From: Calvatia gigantea
Lineage: Eukaryota; Basidiomycota; Agaricomycetes; Agaricales; Lycoperdaceae
NCBI GenBank assembly: GCA_025093985.1
Contig: JACAAK010000014.1
Location: forward strand, 1,922,001-1,986,000
Direction: 5' to 3'
DNA length: 64,000 nucleotides
Positions 45,264 to 56,594 of this stretch are shown piece after piece. Positions within the stretch are counted from its first letter, which is position 1. Each line of letters opens with the position of its first letter. Below the pieces are notes generated by a model that was not told where the DNA came from, did no database searches, and was given only the letters and a program-made list of their open reading frames with translations. A program made the translations under genes and the position numbers.

Positions 45264-47521
45264 CAGGTAGAGGATACTACCTATGCACCGTCGCTCTCAT
45301 TTCCTCTGCCAGATGCACTTGACCTTCCGAGAGTGGTGTTAAGTATTGCAACTGATCACCGAGAAAGGGGTATACAATACCTCGCGAGGGAAGAGGTGGA
45401 TGTAATCGTAAACAAAGATAACATGTCGACTGACTGGTGAGAATTAAACAAGTGCGGACGCGATTCAATATCCTGATGCCTCACCTTGAATATACTGCTC
45501 AGGCAATAAACAAATCGGGCCAGTAAGTTGCGAAAGCCACTGATCCATTAGTCTGAACTTGCTTACCTCCAGATTCCGGAACTGGCGTATAAGAGAAAAC
45601 AACTGGCCTAGGCTATCCATGCTCAGAGACGAGCCAGGAGAAAAAAGGGAAGATAACGATGCGCCTAACGCCACCAATTGAGACAAGCTTATATGCCACA
45701 AAACCTCAAAGCTAAACGCCACATGTAGCCAAGCAACTCTGATACAATGTAGTACAAAGGCAGTTGCTCATTTCCGGTTACCCTCAACCCATTCCCTTCT
45801 TTGGTCTACCCGCCGGAAATTGGGGTCGGTGTGCGTGGCTGGTTAGCCAAGCCGTAAGGCTCGAAGCTTCAAGGGTTGAAACATTTGGTAAGGGCGCTAA
45901 TCGTGATGGCACTGATGGGGATGGCAGTGATTGTAGTATAGCTTCGGGGTGTGTTTCATGATAATCGTAAACCCACAGCATTGGGAAAATGGGGCTGAGA
46001 TTACCCTTCGGGGACACTTAACCGGGGGTAATGAGTAGATATGACAGAATATGGTGTCAAGAGTCAGGACTACCGAAGTCGGTTAGGGGTCTTCCGACAT
46101 CACCACATTCACCACCCTCCCTGGGCCCAGATTGGCGACCGGCCTTTGACCTTTACCCCAACACATTTGGAATACATGGAAGCAGTGGGGCCTGAAGAAC
46201 ACTTTCAGGGAAGCTACGAAGGCCACAGCTTCGTCACCGGGGAGCTAAGGAGGCAAGGTTCTCCCCCAAAAGCAAGCGGGGTCACGTGAATGAACCAAAA
46301 AGCTGAAAGACTTGGGCCTACAGGCATACATTTTTGAGGAAAGCAAAACCAGGGACTTATGCACGACAGGAATCCCCGCGAATCCGTGCTTTTACGTTTT
46401 TCCTAAAATGTACATTTACGATCTCCATAAGCTTTGTGGTTCTTGGTCATTTCATGCGTCTCGCCTGAGGTTCGTTTGCAGCGTCGCGTTCAACATCGGC
46501 GGGTCTATTGCGAATGAGCAAGCGAGCGAGCGAGCGGAGAGCCTATCGTAGACGGAGTGGTGTTTCGTTCCGGGGTAGGGGGGTGGGACAACGGGATGAG
46601 GACCAGCTTATGTAGTCTCTCATGATCTCCTGTGATCTATTTCAAATTGGGATGAAAGAATATAATATGTCTCAGTATCTCGAAATCGCACGAGAACTAC
46701 GATATATTCAATACCTGAAAGTACAATATGTCTACGTGGCTAGTCAGAAAGTGATTGTCAAAGATCAAGTGTCTACTAACCTCAGTATCTCGAAATCGTA
46801 CGTGAACTGAGGGGCGACATATTCCTAGTCCATGATTTATATGGCTACGATGAACGAAAAGAGTCCCCAGCGGACAGGGGTCCGGTAAATAAAGAGGAAA
46901 CCAAGGAAAAATAAAAGATCCATAACCTCCTATTCAGGCCGCTCGACGGCATCTCGTCGACGCGAGTTTGTGATCCCAACATGGGAGCGGTCAGTTTGTT
47001 GTTCACCCAAGTCGTATCGTCCAAGACTTCGGTCGTCGTCTTTGCTCTGGAGCTGGAACCGGCTGTTATTCCGTGGGTGGTTCTATCGTCGTTTTGTATT
47101 GCTGTGGGTTGCTCTGCAGTCGCAACTTAGTATTCGCGTTTGGCCGTTTCAAGAGGTTGTATTCGAGGCAGGAAAACAGAAAGAAAAGAAAGATTAATTT
47201 CGGCCAATAGCATCTTAGGCAGGCAGCAGGCCTAGTGTACTGCCTGTGACAACATCATGCGCGTGGCACAAGAAATTGCAACTCGCAACGAAAGGAGCGA
47301 GGTGCGCCACTGATTGAATTATAAGCGAAGCAAAACCTTTTCCAATCGGTTCGAAACGCTAAAATGAACTTAAACGGTTCAAACCATTGTTTTCTTTTCA
47401 GCAACACGACGGTTGAACGGACTAATCATCTAATTGAATAAATCGAATCCATCCAAGTAGTATGTTTGTACAGGGTTTCAAATCCAATCAATTGTATAAA
47501 TGTATTGTTTTAATTAAGCCA
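45264..47521. other. Intergenic region, no gene resolved
   Basis: Short frames only, none with a motif. A direct repeat ctcagtatctcgaaatcg occurs near 46670 and 46780. A simple run gagcgagcgagcg lies near 46522. CT- and AG-rich patches occur near 46890-47180. Confidence 0.4.
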
Positions 47522-48415
47522 TCAACCACAACTTGTGCCCCCCCCCTTCATCTTCTCCGCCAACTCCCTCGCATCGCTCTCCGACATCCCGCACACGTGA
47601 ATCAGCTTGGAGAGTGCCTCACCACGGACCTCTCTCACGCGGCCGAGCCGAAACTTGCCGCTCTTGTCCATAGTTGCCTCAGTGACATTAATGAACCATT
47701 GTGCGGCCGGGACGCGCCATGGATTAGCCAAAACGGTCGATCGTATGAGCATTCGCACCCTCTCCCGAGATTCCTCGAATTCATCATCGTAGATATGTCC
47801 GTTTCCTCTCCTCAATTTTTTCCCTCTCACAGCAGTGATACATGCGAATCCAGACGGCCAGATGCCGTAGCTCTGGAAGGTCCCCTTATTATTCCACCAC
47901 CACGTATCCATATTGTCTTCAAGTTCCAATTCCGTAATCGTGATAACAATAGGAACCCTGCTTTGGCAGATGACCTCATGGAACAGCTTCCAGTTCTGGA
48001 TAGCAGAGCTTTTGATGCGGGGGGCACGCATGACAAACATGAGAAGGCTGACGCCATCTTCAAGGCTGCGGACAAGCCTGTATAACTGGATAAGGGCCTC
48101 AGAGTTAGGGATGCGCGCAGCATCACTTTCACCGAGTCCAGCAGTATCCCAGAGTGTCACTGGTTGTCCCAGGATGTCGACATCGAAGCCCTTGCTCTCG
48201 AAGGTGCAACCTCTCGCCCCATTCGTAATATTAGCCGCATGCTCGTTGACGGAGAGCATATTGACAATACTACTCTTTCCACTGCTGCAGTCCCCAAAGA
48301 GGATGACGTTGGTTCGAGGCGTGGAGGTCGCTAGCAAGAAATTCAAAGTGGCGTGATTGGTGATGTCCTTAACTGCTTGCCACAGGAGGGTCTGAGGATT
48401 TATACTTCCACCATC
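47522..48415 (-). CDS. P-loop G-domain protein 1 (AIG1/septin-like GTPase fold)
   Basis: On the minus strand the frame contains the P-loop GDCSSGKSS, the switch region around TFESKGFDVDI, the G3 motif WDTAGLGESDA, a degenerate G4 ITELELEDN and a Trp-rich WWWNNKGTFQS segment. It ends in a C-terminal Lys/Gly tail encoded by a C-run on the plus strand (47537-47547). At the position of the start Met of paralogue 2 (STMPQTN in sense terms) this copy has ACG (Thr). Coding-type similarity with the paralogue continues upstream to ~48412 (GGSINPQTLLWQAV), so a first exon upstream may supply the start, or this copy is a pseudogene. The product length of ~265-298 aa is typical of such Agaricomycete proteins, whose biological role is unknown. 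Confidence 0.75.
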   Translation of the reverse strand, partial: DGGSINPQTLLWQAVKDITNHATLNFLLATSTPRTNVILFGDCSSGKSSIVNMLSVNEHAANITNGARGCTFESKGFDVDILGQPVTLWDTAGLGESDAARIPNSEALIQLYRLVRSLEDGVSLLMFVMRAPRIKSSAIQNWKLFHEVICQSRVPIVITITELELEDNMDTWWWNNKGTFQSYGIWPSGFACITAVRGKKLRRGNGHIYDDEFEESRERVRMLIRSTVLANPWRVPAAQWFINVTEATMDKSGKFRLGRVREVRGEALSKLIHVCGMSESDARELAEKMKGGGTSCG

Positions 48416-49880
48416 GTAGTGGCGTCAATTGAGGGGTAGGGTTCTTCCTTGCTGTGAAAGTCCTCATCTACTAGCCAAGATCTCGTAAATAGCTGCCGGA
48501 CCTCGCGTGTAGCTCCAAAATCCACCAACCTCTCTGCGGTTTACCGTTCACACCTTCATTTTCTTCATTCACCTTTATAAACCTACGCTCTTCTCTTTCC
48601 CAGACTGGCTGAAACAGACATTCAGACAGGAAATGGTTATTATGTGACGGACATTGGAGCCTCCCTTATTCCAATGGGGGTGGGCGTCTGCTGGTGGCGT
48701 CTTTGGTGCCTGTTAACTTCCGCAGATAGCTCCAACCGTGCGGCACGGCTGCGGCTGCGATCAGAGAATAGGACATAGTGTAAACATTGTAGTAAACCCA
48801 CAACTGCCAACCAATCGGTAATAAGCGGATGACCCAACACCTATCCTCATTTCGTGAAGGGACCAAACCCGGTGATACATCCCCACTAATTCACACTTCT
48901 TCGAACGCGTATGCCGTTGTATCAATGCTTGCTCGTCTCCGAAAACGAAAATGACTTATCGACAAGCCCCGGTGCTGCTGGTCTAGAACCGTCCGGGTGC
49001 CCAAACCAGCCTTGATTGTGGGCGCCTTCAGTTGCTCCTCACATCCCCGCAGTTGCCACGCTCTTCTGCTGTTCAGCATGGGGCTTCTCCCTCATGCCCG
49101 GGCTGTGTATGGACGATTAGTGGGTCGAGAATGAGAAGGAGTTTACCATGCGCAATATGAGATCCGTTGATCACGTCAAAAGGGAAGAACATGTTCGAAG
49201 AGGAGTACGAGGAATCGAAGGAAGTTGTCCTGGAACTGATGCCGCTGCCCAAACAACGCTTGGGTGGTGATTTCTCAGCTTTGGTTCAACAGGATTACCG
49301 GCCGTACCAAAGACTACTACAATGAGCATCATGGCTATACACACCCTGCTAATGTGGTGTCACAGTGGCACGAGGTGGTACAAACGATGAGAGTTCGAAG
49401 GGGGTGTTCACGTTGTTGGCAAAATAGTTGGGCATTTATCAAAGGCAGTGAGTACTATGTATGAGATCGTGTCCGCGGGACCGACCCAAGGCTTGCCGAC
49501 TGGTAGACCTGAAGAGTCGCGAAGAGATGCAATGGAGGAATAGATTCGGAGTATGGCCTTTTCTCCACACCTTTTCCCAACTTGTCATCAGTTAATCGTT
49601 AGTTCTCCTGGATCTTCTGAGGCTACACCACTTTTTCATGACTGTTATTTCCCAACTGCAGCGGCCGCAAATGACGGAATTCAACAGAACGTGCATTCCA
49701 GCTGTACCCAAGGAACATCGGTCAAGCATGCCTGCGCTATTTAAGACGATCCACGTCCCTAATTCATATTGAAGTGAACATTCACTTATACTAATTGACG
49801 TTCGTTGACATATGGAATTAGAGGAAACTAAGAGATGTGTATTGAAGGTCATTATCAGCGAAATATCGGCCTTCTTTCAC
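48416..49880. other. Intergenic region upstream of G-domain gene 1
   Basis: 48416-48530 resembles 63715-63800 upstream of paralogue 2 and probably holds a shared promoter. The rest contains only short frames without motifs. Confidence 0.35.
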
Positions 49881-50600
49881 CTAAGAGGATCTCTCAGTAA
49901 ATGATTGCGCCATGCGGAAGATCGTCCAGCTCGACGCATAACTTCCGATTCTGTGAGTCAAAGACTTCCAGTCGCCGCATAACTCGCGAACGCGATCCGC
50001 ATCTTGAGATGTCACGCTTACCACACGGTGATCCAGGTTTGTCAGTCGCTCCTCCGTTCGCCTCCACCAATTAATGAAGACATTGCTAGCTTCGCCTTGC
50101 ACAATTAATTGGGATTTCGCTCGCCTGAGGTGTCTCGACCATCAATTAAATCTAGAGAGTGTTTCTGTCAACGATTAGGAAATATTGTCAGATATCTGAA
50201 AGCCTTGTTACCCTTTATCAAGGCCTGGTGAGGGGGGCGCATGTCACACTGCAGCTTCCTTTCAATTTCTGCGAGGGCCTATGACAATCAATTAACACCA
50301 CATCGAGGGCAAGAGTCGAAAACGGCTGACTGAGGAAATATTGCGCTGAAACGCAGCGATAACTTGAGTAGTCCTTGCCTTAGTATCGGTCATAATCTTC
50401 TTCGCATCCTCGGCGATGGCTGATTGAAAAACAGATGGAGACGAGAGCGAATGATAGAGGCCGACTCCCCCCGGCCCTACCAAGGCACTCGAACGCACGA
50501 GATCCAAACCCGTATTGATAGCATTTCCAAGTCCGCGGAAACAGACTTCTTCAAGGCTTTCTTTGTCCCTTGAACCGCCACCGATGACGCTTTTGCCTTA
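49881..50600 (-). pseudogene. Unresolved minus-strand gene or remnant
   Basis: Separate minus-strand blocks look coding but do not assemble cleanly: LVRSSALVGPGGVGLYHSL and AIAEDAKKIMTDTKARTTQVIAAFQ (50300-50507), ALAEIERKLQCDMRPPHQALIK followed by a gtaaca donor-like site (near 50215-50280), and AKSQLIVQGEASNVFINWW, RRTEERLTNLDHRVVSV (49990-50120). The composition suggests helical, possibly coiled-coil protein with hydrophobic N-terminal parts. I do not recognise a family. Confidence 0.3.
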
Positions 50601-50953
50601 GACGCTGTGTGGTGCAACCTGAACTCAAGCATTTGCCCGCAGCGTGACAAGGCCCAGTCAGAAGTGTGGCTCTACTGCAAGATCTCTTCAACTATGACAA
50701 GTCACTATGCATACCAGCTCCAATGTTTTGACGCCTCTGATAAAGTCGAAGTCCACAATGCTGCTATTATGCACCACGAAGAGATTGATTGATTTTTTAC
50801 GAAAGGGTCCGCCGCAAATTACAATGAATGTCACATCAGGTGATCTGTATCACTCATTGGGCGCTGAACGAGGGAGGCCGAACCTTCCAATCATTCGGAT
50901 GTTCTCCACTATTCTTCTTCTGGGCGGGATTGTTGTAACCATGAAGGCTGTAC

Positions 50954-52542
50954 ATGGTGGGTTCAACGAAAACTCCAGAAACCCGTAATTTACGGTTACA
51001 AGCCATCCTGTACAGATTTTTCCACCACAGGACGAACCTCCATGACCTTCCTCTCGAGGTCCTATCAGAAGTTGCCTCGTACCTGAAATTTTCCGATATA
51101 CTCTCGTTGCAACAAGTAAGCCTTGGTCTCTATATAATAATTAAATGCTGATCGGATGATAGACAAGCAAAAAATTGCGTGAGTCGACGGAGGCTCGCGT
51201 CGTCTGGCTCGCGTTAGCCAAAGACTACTCTGCGCGGCATTTTCATCTCTACCGTCCGGAATCTGGAGCCCTCGATGATCTCAAGACGGATGAACTGCGG
51301 CAATGGATTGGGAGACGGCTTATTGTTGATCAAATATGGAGAACATGTAATGCGCAGCCACGTGTCCGTACTTTGCATGAGAACCGGGATATTGTTCTTA
51401 AGCTTGTGCCTGGGGGACGTTGGTTACTGGTAGGGTATGATACCGGTCACGTTTGCTACTATGACTTGAACTCAGAAGATCTCAACTGCTTCTCTCTCAT
51501 CCTACCGTCCAAAGACATCCGCGGAGCATATCAGCAAGTCCATGGGCTCGAAATTCATGTAGAAGCGGACACGCCGGTATTGCAATTTAAAGTCGCTATG
51601 CGCGGAATAGGTGAGAGCATCAACTCGCAACCAGTTTTGCCTGAGCCGTTCATCTTTTTGCCCTCCTTTCAGAATCCTTGACATCAGCAGAGATCGAATG
51701 GTTGCATGTGTGGCAGGTCAGATTGAAGGGCGACAATTCTTTGACCGCTGAGTGGCTAGTTTCTGTTCCAACCTTTTTCAACTATGGAAATCCTCAACCT
51801 CTTGCCTTGGAACGAGATATGGTGGCACGTACGATGAGCCCAGGACGTGGCTTTATTTGGGTCGAGATATATTGGTGGAGGCAATGTTCCTTAACTCGCG
51901 TTCTTCGGACACTTTTCCCCATAGCGTGCGACCCTGTATGTGAATCCGCTCCATTCAATACATTTTGGAGGCTGAGCTCAAACCTAGGACAATATTTTTT
52001 TGATCGGCAACGACAGAGCTCTCTGCATCAAGCCAGCGGTAGTTGTGGAACTGTACGATTTTCCGGAGCCTGAATATATCGATGCTGAAGAAAACCTGGT
52101 ACCTCACCAAGTCACCGCGACCCGGGAACCCATCTGGTCCCATGCCTTCTCGACTGGTGGGGCAATGTACTGTTCTCCGTTGTACTGGGACGGTACTACC
52201 TATCGGCTGGTTATCAGCACGAATCAGGGGGTTTGGGGACTGAGTTGCCCTGCCAGCAAGAAGGATGCTCCGTCGATCATTCAGCTCTCCCCCTTCAACA
52301 ACCAGTTTGGTATATGTGCCCCTGGATTCTGTAAGGCGTATGCATTATATGGCAAGGATAAAACGGGTGTCAGACTTGGGTACACCTGGGAGGATCGGAA
52401 GGAGGATAACTTGGGGATGACATATACCAACGGTGAACCAAAGCATGCCCCACTGTTCGGCGAATACCCGGCCTTTGATGAGGAGAGTGGGCGATTTGTG
52501 TATCTTAATAAGAATGACATCATGGTGATAGATTTTCACTGA
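50954..52542 (+). CDS. F-box protein, four exons
   Basis: Exons 50954-51115, 51163-51610, 51673-51935 and 51988-52542 join in phase with GT..AG introns of 47, 62 and 52 nt, giving about 475 aa. The N-terminus carries an F-box: LHDLPLEVLSEVASYL..SDILSLQQTSKKLRE, residues ~30-65. Such domains dock substrates to SCF ubiquitin ligases through Skp1. The remainder looks beta-rich, with a WLLVGYDTGHVCYYDL stretch and other propeller-like segments (VYLNKNDIMVIDFH at the end). The ATG at 50954 is the first in frame ahead of the F-box. The exon 3 end (WWRQCSLTRVLRT) is less certain, and another frame is open there. The gene converges on the nuclease-like gene, with only 61 bp between stop codons. Confidence 0.75.
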
Positions 52543-52603
52543 ATAGAAGCTACATGGTATTTGAAGTCCAGATGTGTCCTGGTGTTGCGTCACGTACGAC
52601 CCA

Positions 52604-54518
52604 CTATCCTTTTGGCTTCTCTGGCAAAGAGTTTCCAACACTTCTCCCCGTTTTGTGATGCCTAAAGAAGATATTAGTCCCCGCCAAAGAAATTGAATCA
52701 AGATACCCCACCCAGTAAAATAAAGCCGAAAGGATCAGCAGAACCTCAATTGGGGTTTCGAGGACAATGTATTCCGTGATCCAGAATTCTGCCCTGACAT
52801 TCTCGGCGCCTTGAACACCATCGCCTTCCGCCGAGAGAACACCAAATATGAATTCCCGGCTGTTTGTAAGACAGAACGGAACGAAGCGTCGTTGTGTCCG
52901 AAGGTACCTGTCTCAGATCAAGGCTGAATTAGAAGATGCCCCCTAGACCGAAGCTGGAAGCACATAACGCACAAACCCAAAGCCTCCGCAACAACTTGAG
53001 GAATATGAGCATCCAGTCTGGCGCCTGGCCATTTCGCCTCGATGATCATGAAAGTCGGTGCTGAACTTCCGGTGAGCAAGTTGGCTATGCCCACGTTCCA
53101 TTTCTGATATCCTGAATAGGACCTCGGCTGAGTCTTCGAGTAGGCGGCAGCACGCTTGGAAGCGGCCTGTGACAGGGATACGGCCATATAATCAGTAGAT
53201 CCACTCAGGTACGTCACCGTTGTTCCATTGTCGACTGAAAGTGTTAGAGGACTGTCTGTTACCTTCTTCCCTGTCTGCGGCGAAGTCATTTTACCTGAAG
53301 GTATTATTGAGTGACCCAACCCACCTTCGGGGGGCGACGTAAGATGACAAATTCGGGAATAATGTGGAAGTTCTTCTGATTAATAATTTGGGGTTCTAAA
53401 TCGTTGAAGCCCTTGTCGTGGATAGAATCCGGAGGACTCAGAATTTGTCCAAAAATAAGACAATCCTGAAGTTCGTCAATGATCCCTCGGGAAGCTTGCT
53501 CGCTCTAAGGAACTTAAGGGAAGGCCCGACACGGGATTGGTCAAGAACTCAACTCACATATCGGTTCCAGGACCTTTGACGTTTGGTATCAATTCGTGCC
53601 AGCAAATCCTTCAGCTCTTCAATGGCCGACTGGTTGGTGACAAGGACATCTCCACCATTTACAAATTCCTCCCGAAATTTATCACAGAATACCCGTGACG
53701 TTATGCGTGAGGGTAGTGGAGTGACTCCGAGACGGGGAAAGTGATCTCTCTCAGCAGAAGAGAAACAGACAATCTAAAACAAGTCGTGACTTTTGTCAAA
53801 TTCCAAAGACCCCTAAAACTAGGGTTGAAATTTCACCTGAACATCTTTGTTCTTGTATTCGACACGGTTTTGGACCTGTTGAAGGGTTTGCACCGTTTCC
53901 GCCAGCTCCACAATCGTATTGACCAAGTATTGTGGGGAATACTTGTCGTCGTCCGGAGTACATCCGAGCTCATCATCATCATCTTCCTCGTCGCCGAGAC
54001 CTGTCCCAGTAATACCAACCAGTCCGTTGGGGAATGTCCGAAACCACTCCTTTAGATCTTCCTGGCTCTTTTTGGTCCCGATTTCCTTCCGAAACTGTTC
54101 CAACATAGATTTCTGTTTGTCAGTTGGTCTGCTAGGATCTCCGTCAGCAGGCGCAGTGGACTCTTCCGTAGTTCTCCTTTGTTCCATGCAAGTCTGCAAC
54201 CTTGTTTTTAGCGTTTCTCCTAACCATAGAACACCTAAAGTAAGAATTTAGAAAGCCAGATCGCTGGCAATGCTTACGATCGAGCTTCTCAAACGCCGCG
54301 TCCTGGTTTAAAACCATGTGCTCTATTTCAAGCGCAATCGCAAACATATCAACCAGTTTTTCGAAAAGTAGTGGGGTAATCTCAACAGGAACTTCTCCAA
54401 TGCTGCGCGATGGTTTGTGACGTTTGGATCCCGTGCCTGGTTTTGCCACCCCGCCCTGGCTTACTGAATCATAAGCACTACGGCGCTTCTTTAGATTAGC
54501 ATTCGCGGCGGGAAACAT
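52604..54518 (-). CDS. Multi-exon protein with PD-(D/E)XK nuclease-like domain
   Basis: Exon 1 starts at ATG 54518 (MFPAANANLKKRRSAYDS; basic, nuclear-signal-like SKRHKPSR) and ends at 54278. Exon 2 is 54234-53837 (acidic DEEDDDDE, then a coiled-coil-like end), exon 3 53773-53558 and exon 4 53465-53325. Exon 5 begins near 53290 (MTSPQTGKKV) and its phase join with exon 4 is unclear. The last exon starts after the acceptor near 52917 and ends at TAG 52604. Exon 5 holds YLSGSTDYMAVSLSQ, FMIIEAKWPGARLD and HIPQVVAEALGLC: D, E-x-K and Q in the spacing of a restriction-endonuclease-like core. The C-terminus reads REFIFGVLSAEGDG and ITEYIVLETPIEV. Fungal proteins of this layout include Crinkler-type effectors and related nuclease-fold proteins; that link is inference. 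Confidence 0.6.
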
Positions 54519-56594
54519 ATTGTCGGCGGTGGGTGAAGGCCGGAATCGGTGAAGGAGTATTGAGTGGCAAGCTAGAGTCGGGAAGGAAGACTGTAGTGCA
54601 TGGCGATGAATCTTGCCTCATGTTACTCAGATCAACAAGTGATCAATCTGATATACTCTCCCCAGGTATTTCCTCCTTTCGTCCCGGCCCTGTGTAGGTT
54701 GTCGCGATATCATATTTTGCTGTTTTTACAACCATTGTTCCTCTGAGAGTTCCAGAAAACGGATGTATTCGGGTATCTGCTAGTGCCTATTCTGAACAAA
54801 TATCACCTGAGAGTTCCAAGTCAACCAGAATCGATAGCCCCGGGCGCAGGGGGGGTATAAAAGCTTTATTTAAGATATTAAGTTGTCACTCCAATCCTGC
54901 AGGGTGAAGAGAAGTGAGTTTGTTCAACAATAAAAGGTGCGACTGCATTCCGTCAGTCGCAGGGACTCATTCCTTCGACCTCGGGTAGCGTACAAGTACA
55001 TCATAGCAGAGAGAGAGAGTGTGTGTGTGTGTGTGTACAAGAACAATGCCATCGGGGCGTACGAGCGAGCGAGACGAGTGAGACAATAAAATCATTCTGA
55101 GACGGACAAAATCGTGGTGAGACATCCCTCTCGTGGGGAGCTGGAGCTAAGGTCTATCGAATACAAAAGGGCTACTTAAGTACTCTAAGGCCTCGAGGCT
55201 GCGGAAATTAAACTATGAAGGAGGGAATGCAGGATGCCGTGTTTTGCGCACAGCCTGCGTTCCATCCTTACAAGGGCTTGCTATTATTAGATCCAGAAGG
55301 CCGTTTATAACTACGAACCCCTCGTTACCACAGTCCGCTATCAATTGGACGTGCAATACACAAAAAGTGGCTCACAAGTTGCGAAGAAATCTCTGCGCTC
55401 ACCGAAAGGTCAATTATGAACGGTACGAGCGGGATGGTGGGTTTCGGAAATTGGAGCTTCCGTGGTCAGGATGTCCGAATTAGGAAATCGTGTTTGATCC
55501 GGATTTTGGGAGGCTCGGAAATGGGATATACAGGGTCGGTCTCTTGGTCATCGCCCTCGGAAGTGAACGCCGTCGTTGGTAAAGTGGAGTAGTGAGAGGA
55601 GGACGTGTACATGACATTTTTCAGTGTCAGGTGCCGTCCGATCTCCACACTTCCTCGCCGCCTATGCAGCCTTTGGAATTCATTATCACTACTTCATCCG
55701 TTAGTAACCTGAGTTCCGCTTGTGAGATATTGTCGAAAATCAGCGGCTCGGCGTCATGTGCTGACGTCGTCAACATATTTCGGGTTTCTATTTTTGTTCT
55801 TCCGTTGTTTCAGTGTATTCGTCGTAAATAGTCAGTTTGAATTGCCTCGTAAATAAGTGTACATTAGGTCTTTTCACTTATACGTAGTCTCCTGTATCTG
55901 TGGGGTCCATTCTCTTTCCGTGGACCTCAGGTTCGTACCGCCTGTATCTGTAGCTAGTTTTCTCTCTAATTCATTCTCTTTCCGTGGACCTCAGTCCACT
56001 GTAAAAGTCTACGAACATCATCGTCGCCTACACTACGCAACTACGAAAATATGTCGCGTCAGTAACGGAGGATATGCGGTCTGACGGTACCTATTATGAG
56101 CAGTCCACTGTCTACATCTCTCGTACTTAGATCGCCCCTACGCTGTCCACTAGAAGGCGATCCGGTGACAGCGTTCCGGGGGACTCGAAGCCGAGCTTGT
56201 CTGGCAAGCAATTGCAGATGCCTCTGTTATCCAACAAAATTTTAATCATCCCCCCGCCTTTCATAAACCCGTCCCCAGCCTTGGAATAAATCTTTGGGAC
56301 ATCAACATTTTGTTGAAAAGCCTCTCGGGGGCTACAGTCTCGTGATCTTCACGCGCCTCGGATGCTCCGTTTGTCCTTTTCCTTCATCCACCTCCTTTCG
56401 GGGTGGAACTATTACGGGACCTTCCACAGGCGCTTACGTGACTTCTTGGGCGGAAATGCCGTTCTGACTGTCACCACCTTTCTGCTTGGGCGCCCGGGCA
56501 CAAAGGCCCCGTGCCTGGTTTCGCTTCCTCCTGTCTATTTAATCAAAACCATTCTAACTGGCACTGTCTCTTCATTCGCTTGCAAACATCTCGG
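54519..56594. promoter_or_regulatory. Divergent intergenic region between nuclease-like and S41 genes
   Basis: It contains a ggggtataaaag TATA-like box near 54852, a (GT)n microsatellite at 55019-55036 preceded by (GA)n, and a ~40-bp direct repeat (cctgtatctgt; attctctttccgtggacctcag) at about 55890-55930 and 55940-55995. Frames up to ~140 codons (56362) occur but show no motif. Confidence 0.4.

Noticed and set aside
46312..46551. 79-codon frame near the GAGC repeat
   Set aside because: No motif, no intron signals, and it runs into simple repeat sequence.
47913..48356. Plus-strand frames opposite the G-domain genes (also 63174-63605)
   Set aside because: They are the antisense of a strongly supported P-loop protein and occur in both paralogues for that reason.
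55019..55036. Microsatellite as a CRISPR or satellite array
   Set aside because: It is a simple dinucleotide run of about nine units without spacers.
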